Part shown: positions 1 through 7,414 of the stretch, one piece after another
Position numbering within the stretch: position 1 is the first letter of the stretch
Layout: each line of letters begins with the position of its first letter
DNA from: Taibaiella helva
GTDB taxonomy: Bacteria; Bacteroidota; Bacteroidia; Chitinophagales; Chitinophagaceae
Length of the DNA: 64,000 bases
Reading direction: 5' to 3'
Assembly (NCBI RefSeq): GCF_003545695.1
Contig: NZ_QUZZ01000002.1
Coordinates: forward strand, 124,001-188,000
Made by a program: the position numbers and the translations under genes
The notes under the pieces: model-generated
Databases searched by the model: none
Seen by the model: the letters and a program-made list of their open reading frames with translations, nothing else
Told to the model about the DNA's origin: nothing

Positions 1-1
1 T

Positions 2-100
2 CATTACTTCAGCGCAAAGGAGAAGAATGCTATCCATGCCAGGCTGCAGCGCGCCGAAAGGCGCCTGCGCAAATATAAAACCAACAGGGAAGTGTATTGA
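2..100 (+). CDS. C-terminal tail of an unidentified protein (partial)
   Basis: The second forward frame is open from the window edge to a TGA at 98-100 and encodes 32 residues rich in Arg, Lys and Ala, ending KTNREVY. The composition looks like a basic helical tail. The gene begins outside the window, so no domain or function can be assigned. Another forward frame is also open to about position 78, so the choice rests on composition only. Confidence 0.4.
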   Translation, partial: HYFSAKEKNAIHARLQRAERRLRKYKTNREVY

Positions 101-556
101 TCATTTTCATTTTAGATCTCATACTCTTTCTGCTACAGGTCTGCTGTATAAAAGCTGCAGTGTACCTGTTTAATTTAGCATTACCAAACACCAGATAATG
201 ATGAAAAAAATGTACCTGTTCACCCTGTTCTAGCTGCCGGGAAAATATCCCCGCCTGTCTTACTGTTGAGCCTGTCTTGCAGGCTTATACCTGCCCTGTT
301 CTTATGCCGTGTTGCACCTGTCGTTCCGTAAAACCAGAATAAAAATATCGTTATGGTCTTATGGTAGCGGATCACGATCGTATCCGTTTACACCGCCGCC
401 CTGTACACTTCTCTGCTTACCTGTGGAACTGCCTGCCTGTTTTTAAGCCGTTGTTACGGTCTCCTCCGGGAGCCCGGTGAATGCTTGCCATATAACCACT
501 ATGTGCCGTGGAGCATACCTGCACGAACACCATTTTTTCAACCAAACAAAAAAGCT
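101..556. other. Intergenic region with a CCTGT-rich stretch and a truncated leader-like ORF
   Basis: No gene is supported here. The pentamer CCTGT occurs ten times on the plus strand between 165 and 440 at irregular spacing. At 198-233 an ATG-ATG start opens an 11-codon frame (MMKKMYLFTLF, then TAG) that looks like the first part of a signal peptide cut short by a stop. The end of the region is the presumed 5' leader of the T9SS-sorted protein that follows. Confidence 0.4.
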
Positions 557-2539
557 ATGAAAATCAAATTCAATCTTCTTAACATACCGGTCGGTATGTT
601 TCTTGCTTTTGCCGGGATGGTCCCCGCTTCGGCCCAGGACTTATCCTTTACCAATGCTTATCCGTCGCGCCTGCCGCTGTCCCGGACGGCTAACAACAGC
701 AGCAATACGATCGTTACCCGCTATTACGGCACGCCTATAGGTGCACGCCGCACGCTGGACTATCTCATGGCGAGTAACGTAACGGAGAACAAGCTGTCTG
801 TAAAGCTTACGGCTGTGCGCCACGACGGAACGCTGATCTGGAGCAAGGTGTACAAGAGCAGTGTGGCCGGGCAGGCCAGGCGCTGCTTTGCGATGAGCTA
901 CAATGCCCAGTACGACAGCTATGTGCTTACCGGCTACCAGGCCAACCTGGAAACCAACAGGGATGACCTGTGGCTGATGGAGGTGGATCCCCTGGGCAAT
1001 GTGATCCAGGATTTCAATCTTTCTGCCGATAGCATACCCTGCAGCTTCTTCCCCGGGCCCGGCGAGATCGGCTTTGGCACCTTATGCACTTCTTTCAGGA
1101 TACCGAACTACTATGGCCTCGATATCCTGCAGGTAAAGGCCGATCCGGATTCCACGCAGAACGGGGATTTCGTGGTGACAGGCTTTATGAGCGACAAGCC
1201 TTCGGTGGGCGAGTACGGAACGGCCAAACGGAGCTTTGTATGGCGCTTCGCCTTCGACAGGAACCCGGCGGCCCGCTCACCCATCAAAACGAAATACCTG
1301 AAGGTGTTTCATGGCACCAATACCAATGATGACGAGCCCAACACTTTCGACATCACTACCGATGTGGAAGAAATACCCGGCTACGGGCTGATGCTGCTTG
1401 GTCATAAAGGCGGCCCGCCGCTGTTCTCCGGCAGCATCGATCCCCAATATGTCCGGCATGCCTATTATGCCCTGATGCATTATAACGGCGGCGGTACCTC
1501 GGTGGTAAGCCCTACGGTCTTCTCTTACGTCAACGCATTCGATGAGCGGGAAAAGAATGTCAGGAGCCTGCTGGGCAGCGATGGCTACCTTTATATGCTG
1601 GGTTACTATCATCCTAAAAAGGCCTTTACCCTGATGCAGATGAAGCCTGGTTCAGGTGCTATCGGCTACCAGAAGCTTTATTATACCAGCAGCACGCCAC
1701 CCTTGCCGGCATTCAGCATGTACCAGAGCCAGAACAATCCCGACGAGCTCGTGATCATGGGCTACAGGGTAGGGGACGATAAATCGATGGCCGGCGACTA
1801 CGTTCACCCTTATACCATCAAAGTAAGCAATGCCGGCACCTTGCTGAGCAATTTCAACCTGGAAAAGATTTACAGTGCGCAGTACAGCGACTACGGACCG
1901 GGCGGTACCATCGATTATTTCCGGCCTTTTGAGAAGGGAAGTATGCCTATTGCCTCGGTACCGGATATCGGCATACTTAACCGGCATACGGAGTACGATG
2001 ATGCTGCCGTAACAGGCGCCCGGCTTGATACTGTGCCTGCATTATTTCCGCGCTTCCATACCACGCTTTCAGGCTTCCGCTTTGTTACCGATAAAGCAGA
2101 GTGCGATCCTTACCAGCAGGTATCCTTGTCCACTACAGTGAGCCTATCACCGGTCGCCTTTAAATTTGCGATCAATAACTTTAAGTTCGACATCTACAAG
2201 AATGATCCCGGCGTACGGACGGAATCCAGCTATCTTACCTGCAAGGATCTTTCGGCCGTATCGGAAGCAGAGCCTATGAACGGGTTTATGTCTCTGGATG
2301 GCCAGGGCGATGCGATACGTATCTATCCCAACCCGGTGACGGACATGTTGTACCTGCAAGGCGCTTTCAGTAAGCAATACAGCTATACCATCACTACCGC
2401 TACAGGCGCGGTTGCTGCTTCAGGAAGCTTTGAAGGACAGGGTTGCGTTGCGACCGGCAAGCTGTCCGGAGGCATCTACTTTATCCGCATTGTGCCTGCC
2501 GGTGGTACACAGCAGATGCTGAAGTTCCTGAAGCAATAA
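557..2539 (+). CDS. Secreted protein with T9SS type A C-terminal sorting domain
   Basis: Encodes about 660 residues. The ATG at 557 was chosen because it opens a signal peptide (MKIKFNLL..., hydrophobic core, cleavage near ASA-QD); the frame is open further upstream but that part does not look coding. The last ~75 residues have the type A sorting pattern: an IYPNPVTD motif, short beta strands, a GGIYFIRI-like segment and a terminal KFLKQ. Proteins with this tail are exported by Sec and then passed across the outer membrane by the type IX machinery (established for the family). The ~550-residue middle, rich in Gly, Tyr and Asp, resembles beta-sheet repeat proteins, but I recognise no catalytic domain. 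It stands alone, with a terminator right after it. Function unknown. Confidence 0.85.
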   Translation: MKIKFNLLNIPVGMFLAFAGMVPASAQDLSFTNAYPSRLPLSRTANNSSNTIVTRYYGTPIGARRTLDYLMASNVTENKLSVKLTAVRHDGTLIWSKVYKSSVAGQARRCFAMSYNAQYDSYVLTGYQANLETNRDDLWLMEVDPLGNVIQDFNLSADSIPCSFFPGPGEIGFGTLCTSFRIPNYYGLDILQVKADPDSTQNGDFVVTGFMSDKPSVGEYGTAKRSFVWRFAFDRNPAARSPIKTKYLKVFHGTNTNDDEPNTFDITTDVEEIPGYGLMLLGHKGGPPLFSGSIDPQYVRHAYYALMHYNGGGTSVVSPTVFSYVNAFDEREKNVRSLLGSDGYLYMLGYYHPKKAFTLMQMKPGSGAIGYQKLYYTSSTPPLPAFSMYQSQNNPDELVIMGYRVGDDKSMAGDYVHPYTIKVSNAGTLLSNFNLEKIYSAQYSDYGPGGTIDYFRPFEKGSMPIASVPDIGILNRHTEYDDAAVTGARLDTVPALFPRFHTTLSGFRFVTDKAECDPYQQVSLSTTVSLSPVAFKFAINNFKFDIYKNDPGVRTESSYLTCKDLSAVSEAEPMNGFMSLDGQGDAIRIYPNPVTDMLYLQGAFSKQYSYTITTATGAVAASGSFEGQGCVATGKLSGGIYFIRIVPAGGTQQMLKFLKQ

Positions 2540-2570
2540 AAACGGTATAAAAAACGGAAGGCAGTTCCAC

Positions 2571-2600
2571 GATCCCCGGCTATCGGCCGGGGATCTTTTG
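2571..2600 (+). terminator. Rho-independent terminator
   Basis: Perfect 10 bp stem GATCCCCGGC/GCCGGGGATC with a TATCG loop, followed by TTTT, 31 bases after the stop of the T9SS protein. The opposite strand has no U-run, so it should act on the plus strand only. Confidence 0.8.
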
Positions 2601-2672
2601 TATCTGTATGAACCGGCGATCTGAAGGATAAGACGGTAATGCTGATGGGTATACCGGTGACGAAAAGTGTTT

Positions 2673-3410
2673 TCAGAATATTCTTTCGATAAACTCCTGC
2701 ACATAGCTTTTCTTTCTTTCCGAGATAGGGATCTCTGCGCCGTTGAGCATTTCGATATAGCCGGCCTTGAAATATTTTTTGATGTGATGGGTATTCACCA
2801 GGTAGGATTGATGGCACCTGAGAAAGACATCTTTAGGTAGCAAGGCTTCATATTCCTTGATCACTTTGCATACCATTACCGGCTTTTCGTTCTTCAGGTA
2901 AAAGGTGGTATAGCCTTTGTCGCTGTGGCAGTAAAGGATATCTTCCACGTTGACGATCTGCGTATAGCTCATGCTTTTCAGGGCCAGCCGCTGCAGCGGC
3001 GCTTTACCGGCGTAGTAAGCTGCAGTCAGCGCCAGCTGCTGCTGGCCGAACTTATATTCTTCGGCTTTAATATAGCAGCGGTGTATCGTTTCGGTAAACA
3101 GCGCGGTATCCACCGGCTTCAGCAGGTAGGCAAAGGCGCCTATATTGAGGGCGTCGATGGCATACTGGTTATAGGCCGTGATAAAAATAATATGCGCGGC
3201 GACATCGGTATTTTTGAAGAGCTCAAAGCTGTTACCGTCCTTAAGCTGTATATCGGCCAGGATCAGCTCCGGCTTCAGCAGAGGTATTTCTTCCCGGGCT
3301 TTGGCTACAGAATCGCTGTAGCCGGCCAGCTGCAGGTAGGGGATATCGCTTATCAGCGACAGGATATGATTAAGGATGTTCGTTTCGTCTTCCAGCAGGT
3401 ATACAGTCAT
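2673..3410 (-). CDS. LytTR-family two-component response regulator
   Basis: 245 residues. An N-terminal receiver domain (about 1-120) has the acidic pocket near E7-D8, the phospho-acceptor D53 in LILADIQLKDG, T78 and the conserved K98 in LLKPV. The C-terminal ~100 residues match the LytTR DNA-binding fold (ILYCHSDKGYTTFYL, then FLRCHQSYLVN). Such regulators bind direct repeats upstream of target genes, often in cell-envelope or secretion control. The gene starts 11 bases after the stop of the histidine kinase gene and is co-transcribed with it, so the two form a cognate pair. Targets cannot be inferred from the window. Confidence 0.93.
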   Translation of the reverse strand: MTVYLLEDETNILNHILSLISDIPYLQLAGYSDSVAKAREEIPLLKPELILADIQLKDGNSFELFKNTDVAAHIIFITAYNQYAIDALNIGAFAYLLKPVDTALFTETIHRCYIKAEEYKFGQQQLALTAAYYAGKAPLQRLALKSMSYTQIVNVEDILYCHSDKGYTTFYLKNEKPVMVCKVIKEYEALLPKDVFLRCHQSYLVNTHHIKKYFKAGYIEMLNGAEIPISERKKSYVQEFIERIF

Positions 3411-3421
3411 TACGAATCAGT

Positions 3422-5311
3422 TTATGCGGTGATCAGGGGAATGTACAGGTCCACCCGGTAGCCCTTCCCGTTCGCCGCGGTATGGGATTGCGTGTTAAAA
3501 TAAGCTATTTTCTCTTTCTGGTTGAACAGCACATCCAGCCTTTCCCCGATGATGGACCCGGACAGGGATTTCTTGGCGCGTGGCTGATCCGTATCGGGAC
3601 CTGCACCGTTGTCACTTACGCAGATGTGCAGCTGTCCCGCTTCGGCGGTAAAGGTGATGTCCAGCATGCCCTGGTACGCGATGTTCTTAAAGCCATGCTC
3701 GATAGCATTCTCTACAAAGGGCTGCACCAGCATAGGCGGGATCATCAGCGCTTCGGTATCCAGGCCGTTAGTATCGATACGGTAAGCGAAGGCATGTTCA
3801 AAGCGCATTTGCTGCAGCCTTATATAATTTTCCAGCGCACCGATCTCCTCTCCGACCGATATAAGGTCCTGCCGGTTCAGCTCCAGCATATTGCGCATCA
3901 GGCTGGAAAAGGTGACGAGGTAAGCATTGGCTTCTTTCTTCTTATCGCTGCTGATAAGGCCCTGCATATTGGCAACGGCGTTGTAGATGAAATGCGGGTC
4001 CAGCTGCAGCTGCAGCGCTTTTTGTTCCAGCAGCAGCTTCCTGTTCTCTGCAGAGAGTTTTTCGTTTTTAGCGATCAGCAGCTTTCTGCGGTAGGTATTG
4101 TATACGATCAGCGCCAGCGTGCCCAGCAGCAGGGATGCCGCCAGGAATATCCACCGTTGCTGCGTGATGAGCTTCCGGTTCAGCCGGTTGGTTGTTTGTA
4201 GCGAAGCGATGGCCTGATCCTTCTTTTCGGTCTGGTAGCGCGTGTGCAGCTCTTCTATCTTTTCGGCTTCAATGGCAGCTGTATTGCGACCGAAGATATT
4301 GATAGCCGAGTCCAGCGCGATGGCTGCGTTTTTGTAATCCTGCTTGAAGCGGTACACCTCTGCGAGTCCCTGGAATTCGGAGAACAGGTCGGAACCGGGA
4401 TGCTGCCGTGCCCATTGTATTGCCAGCCCGTAATAATAAATGGCCGAGTCTGGCTGGCGGTTCCGTATAAAAGTGGTGGCCATGTTGTTGAAGGCATATT
4501 TTCTTAAAAGGTTATGCTGCTTCAGGTAATTGAAGAACTTACGACTGCTTTCCAGTGCGCGGCCAGGCTGCTTTTTAAGCGAGTACAGCTGCGATTCATA
4601 GTCGTAGGTGCGTGCCAGGGCCAGGCTGTCGCCCAGCTGTATCGCCAGTTCCTGCGCCCTTTCCAGGTGCTCTTCCATGGCCCATGCCTTGTTTTTCTGA
4701 GCGGCCAGCATAAAGGAGATGTCGTGATACCGCTGTTGTATGACCGGGCTGTTCTGTAAGGGGTTATGCTTAAAGTAAAGATCCGTGTAGATGATAGCCT
4801 TGTCGGTATTTGCATTACGGTAATACGTTTTGGCCAGCAGGTCGTAGAGAAGATAGACGAAGGTGCTCTTTCCTTCTTCCGCTTTCCGGGTGACACGAAG
4901 CAGGGCGCTTACCTTATCGGAGGAAACAATGTTTTCCTCCATAATATTGTTATTGAAGATAGCGTACTGCTGCAGCGCGTAAAGGTCGGGGGTAGCAGTG
5001 TCCGCTTTCATCAGCCCGTAATAATAAAGCGCGCTGTCTGTATTGTGGGCGAGATCCAGCTGCAACCCTTTCACATAATAATAGTAGGGGCTATGTTGTG
5101 TTCCTTTTTCTGTCGCCAGCAATTGCTGTATCAGCGCCCTTTTCTGCTTGCCGTTCAGGGTATCATAGCCGATCAGGGCCGGAATATAATGTTGCGTCGC
5201 AGTATCGAGCCGGCTATCGCTGCCGGCAGCGGTTTCGGGCTCCGGCCTGCCGCAGGAGCAGAATACGATACCCGTCCAAAAGATCAATGCCAATTTATAA
5301 AAGCCTGCCAT
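3422..5311 (-). CDS. TPR-containing sensor histidine kinase (LytS/YehU-type His_kinase family)
   Basis: The ATG at 5311 gives 629 residues starting with a signal-like segment that ends in Cys (MAGFYKLALIFWTGIVFCSC); the longer frame upstream looks non-coding. About residues 40-350 are helical repeats of TPR character (many AxxYY and ALxxxxxAI units). A single membrane helix lies near 386-406, then a coiled coil, then the His_kinase box LDPHFIYNAVANMQ with H440 as the likely phospho-acceptor. The GHKL ATPase follows (VENAIEHGFKN, SDNGAGPD). The topology implies a periplasmic TPR sensor tethered to the inner membrane and signalling to the LytTR regulator encoded just downstream. The ligand is unknown. 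The N-terminus may be a lipoprotein or an uncleaved anchor; the lipobox is not canonical. Confidence 0.9.
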   Translation of the reverse strand: MAGFYKLALIFWTGIVFCSCGRPEPETAAGSDSRLDTATQHYIPALIGYDTLNGKQKRALIQQLLATEKGTQHSPYYYYVKGLQLDLAHNTDSALYYYGLMKADTATPDLYALQQYAIFNNNIMEENIVSSDKVSALLRVTRKAEEGKSTFVYLLYDLLAKTYYRNANTDKAIIYTDLYFKHNPLQNSPVIQQRYHDISFMLAAQKNKAWAMEEHLERAQELAIQLGDSLALARTYDYESQLYSLKKQPGRALESSRKFFNYLKQHNLLRKYAFNNMATTFIRNRQPDSAIYYYGLAIQWARQHPGSDLFSEFQGLAEVYRFKQDYKNAAIALDSAINIFGRNTAAIEAEKIEELHTRYQTEKKDQAIASLQTTNRLNRKLITQQRWIFLAASLLLGTLALIVYNTYRRKLLIAKNEKLSAENRKLLLEQKALQLQLDPHFIYNAVANMQGLISSDKKKEANAYLVTFSSLMRNMLELNRQDLISVGEEIGALENYIRLQQMRFEHAFAYRIDTNGLDTEALMIPPMLVQPFVENAIEHGFKNIAYQGMLDITFTAEAGQLHICVSDNGAGPDTDQPRAKKSLSGSIIGERLDVLFNQKEKIAYFNTQSHTAANGKGYRVDLYIPLITA

Positions 5312-5480
5312 GCCTGGGAAATCCTGGTTTGTGCTGGTAAAAGTAATTCTTTCGGAACGGACAGCGGATTTTTCCATGCTGCTTAAAAGAAATGATCTCA
5401 ATGGCTGTAGCCCCCGGCAACAGCGTATTCCTGAAGAAGATGACGGAAGGACGCTATCGTCTTTGGCACAGGGGGGCCAA

Positions 5481-5855
5481 CTACAGCAGCAGGCTCTTCT
5501 GCTCATTCCAGACCTGGTTGGCCCGATCCATGTAGGTGTCGAAAGCCCCTTGTTCACCGGTTGAAAGAGTTTCCCTCAGCGACATGGCCTTTACGATCCA
5601 GTCGGAGAACAACCTGCTGAGCTCGGGCATGGCCTCTTTGTTTTTCACTTCTGCCGCCGCTGCCAGCTCATTGTAATAGAGGGCAAATTCGGCCAGGTGC
5701 TTGTTGATGATATCATTGCTGAACCGGGGCGTTTGGATCTGTGTGGTGGCAAAATAATTCTGCGTATCGGAGGCGCCTGAAGACCCGTTGCAGGATGCCA
5801 AAAAGAATAACGCAGCAAGAATGGCTAGCGTGAAGATAGATTTGATCCGGGACAT
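5481..5855 (-). CDS. Small putative lipoprotein, function unknown
   Basis: 124 residues from the ATG at 5855 (the longer frame would need a TTG start). It has a lipoprotein signal peptide with lipobox FLASC, a Ser/Gly-rich linker, then a mostly helical region of about 90 residues with conserved-looking aromatic and acidic positions (FALYYNELAAAAEVKNKEA, SRLFSDWIVKAM). I recognise no family. It lies 169 bases upstream of the kinase gene on the same strand, so it may be co-transcribed, but the gap is wide enough for a separate promoter. Confidence 0.75.
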   Translation of the reverse strand: MSRIKSIFTLAILAALFFLASCNGSSGASDTQNYFATTQIQTPRFSNDIINKHLAEFALYYNELAAAAEVKNKEAMPELSRLFSDWIVKAMSLRETLSTGEQGAFDTYMDRANQVWNEQKSLLL

Positions 5856-5970
5856 GATGGTCAATTGAATTTTACAGTTCGCCTGCCAATATTAGGATGC
5901 TTTTCGTATCCGGGGCCGGCCATTTCGATATTTACGGAACCTGTGTCCATATTTGCAGGAAACGGACCTT

Positions 5971-6255
5971 TCATTTTCCTGTGAGCAGGTTAAGTATGAA
6001 AAATAATGCGATGAGAAGCATCCCGATATTGCAATAAAACTTAGACCATACCTTTTTACGATAAAGCACGATGGCCTCTATCCCTAAAAGGAGGATGCCT
6101 GCAGCTCCCTGGATGAGTATCGCGTATACCAGTCCTAATCCCATGGGATCGCCCCGGCCGTCAAGCACCAGCCAGTAAATGATGACAAACAATGCCGGTA
6201 TGGCAATGAGCCGGAGGACCAGGTGAATGATCCAGCTTTTATCGTTTCTTTTCAT
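5971..6255 (-). CDS. Small integral membrane protein, unknown
   Basis: 94 residues from the ATG at 6255, preferred over the longer frame because MKRNDKSW is a plausible cytoplasmic start before the first membrane helix. Three hydrophobic segments are visible: about 9-30 (VLRLIAIPALFVIIYWLVL), 39-63 and 73-91, separated by a short charged RKKVW loop. No motif points to an activity. The small size and simple topology fit many uncharacterised Bacteroidota membrane proteins. Confidence 0.7.
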   Translation of the reverse strand: MKRNDKSWIIHLVLRLIAIPALFVIIYWLVLDGRGDPMGLGLVYAILIQGAAGILLLGIEAIVLYRKKVWSKFYCNIGMLLIALFFILNLLTGK

Positions 6256-6462
6256 CTGATCGCCCGGCCCTTGAGCCGCGAACGTCAATATTAATACTCT
6301 TTCGGACCTGTTCCGGCGTAAATCTATATTCGCCGGACTTGCGTCAAGGACCGCGGTTGCCTATCGGCTTAGCTGGTGAAGGGAATCTTAAAAGTTGAGG
6401 CTACTGCATCAAAAGTGCAGCACGGCCGGGTATTTTTACATTTCACCCAAACATCCATTTTT

Positions 6463-6678
6463 ATGAAAAAGCAACAGCTTCAGCAACGGAAATTGTCCCT
6501 GTCCAAGAAGAGGATCACCACGCTTAACCCCCGGCAGCTGCAACGTGCTGCCGGGGGCGAAACCGATAGCGCCTGCCAGCTGACAAAAGACAAAACGCTC
6601 TGCGAGGGCAATACCAATCAATACGGCTGCACTACCCACTCCCTGGGTATTGCCTGTACCGTGATCTTCTGTGTCTGA
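6463..6678 (+). CDS. Class I lanthipeptide-like (GG-leader) precursor peptide
   Basis: 71 residues from the ATG at 6463; the open frame reaches further upstream, but the family pattern starts here (MKKQQLQQRKLSLSKKRI). The Lys-rich leader has the Bacteroidota pattern L-x-KKxIxxLN-x-xQL-x-x-AGG: LSLSKKRITTLNPRQLQRAAGG. The double Gly is the probable cleavage site. The ~38-residue core has five Cys and about nine Ser/Thr, the composition needed for (methyl)lanthionine rings, and ends ...TVIFCV. A terminator follows the gene. No LanB dehydratase, LanC cyclase, protease or exporter is encoded in the window, so maturation would need enzymes from elsewhere. It could instead be a Cys-rich peptide exported without modification. 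Confidence 0.72.
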   Translation: MKKQQLQQRKLSLSKKRITTLNPRQLQRAAGGETDSACQLTKDKTLCEGNTNQYGCTTHSLGIACTVIFCV

Positions 6679-6701
6679 TCCCGGTAAAAAGGAAAAGGAA
6701 C

Positions 6702-6733
6702 AGCCGCTTACCAGCAGGGTAGGCGGCTTTTTG
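6702..6733 (+). terminator. Rho-independent terminator of the precursor peptide gene
   Basis: Stem AGCCGCTTACC/GGTAGGCGGCT (one G-U type mismatch) followed by TTTTT, 23 bases after the stop codon of the peptide gene. It supports transcription of the peptide as an independent short unit. Confidence 0.75.
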
Positions 6734-6745
6734 CCGCTGAAGATC

Positions 6746-7105
6746 CTAAACGGAAAGCTTTTCGAGGGCTTCTGCTACCGAAGGAAGGAAATTGACCTGC
6801 CTGCCTTTATTGCTTTCAACAATAAAGTCCTTCAGGCTTTGCCCGGGATACTGATCAAAGCGGCCGACAATAGCTAACCTGATGTTATAGTTCGAGCACT
6901 TTTGCAGTATTGCGCCGGCCAGGCCCGAGCTAAGGTTGAAGAAGGCGGGAGCCAGGAGCTGCTCGTGCACGATAATCCCGGCGGCGTCCTGGTAGCTGAG
7001 ATCGATGAAGAGCTGCAGCGCATCGTCCTCGTTACCGATTAAAATACTATCGGCATTCAGCTCGGCTATCCTCGAGCCTTTATGATCATGAAAGAATATA
7101 TCCAT
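6746..7105 (-). CDS. DUF4180 domain-containing protein
   Basis: 119 residues, nearly all in one domain. The pattern fits DUF4180: ADSILIGNEDDALQLFIDL near the start, then LAPAFFNLSSGLAGAILQK, the strand LAIVGRF, and a C-terminal SLKDFIVESNKGRQVNFL and AEALEKL. The family is widespread, has an alpha/beta fold reminiscent of STAS-like domains and has no established role. The gene converges on the lanthipeptide-like precursor, with the terminator between them, so a functional link is not implied. A TAnnTTTG promoter element lies about 75 bases upstream. Confidence 0.85.
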   Translation of the reverse strand: MDIFFHDHKGSRIAELNADSILIGNEDDALQLFIDLSYQDAAGIIVHEQLLAPAFFNLSSGLAGAILQKCSNYNIRLAIVGRFDQYPGQSLKDFIVESNKGRQVNFLPSVAEALEKLSV

Positions 7106-7414
7106 CGCTGCTTTCCATTTATCCGGGACACCATCGCTGCTCCCGGTATTGCGGGAAGGCGCCTGGCAGACCTGTTTGCAAAAATAAGATCCTTAGAGGA
7201 GCTTTCTTGCTATAACAACGGTCTGTTCCCGTGTTAGAATAAATCGCTTGGATTTCCAAACCAAACCTATTATTTTGTGGTCTTGTCTACTTACCCGGGC
7301 AATCCATGTTATCCGGCTTCCCGGAATTGTTTCCTGTTGACAGCATTAAGGGCATCCCGGTTCCTTCAGGAGCCTGCCTGGGGTATAATCATCTTAAAGA
7401 AAGCGATAAGGATC
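7106..7414. other. Divergent intergenic region (DUF4180 / PKD-CHU_C protein)
   Basis: 309 bases carrying the promoter side of both flanking genes. The minus-strand -7 element for DUF4180 is at 7179-7186. The frame of the downstream gene is open back to 7277, but that stretch lacks signal-peptide character and is treated as leader. Nothing else is seen. Confidence 0.5.
7179..7186 (-). promoter_or_regulatory. Bacteroidota -7 promoter element for the DUF4180 gene
   Basis: On the minus strand this reads TATTTTTG, matching the TAnnTTTG -7 consensus of Bacteroidota primary sigma factors. It lies 73 bases before the start codon. No clear TTTG -33 box is visible. Confidence 0.4.
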
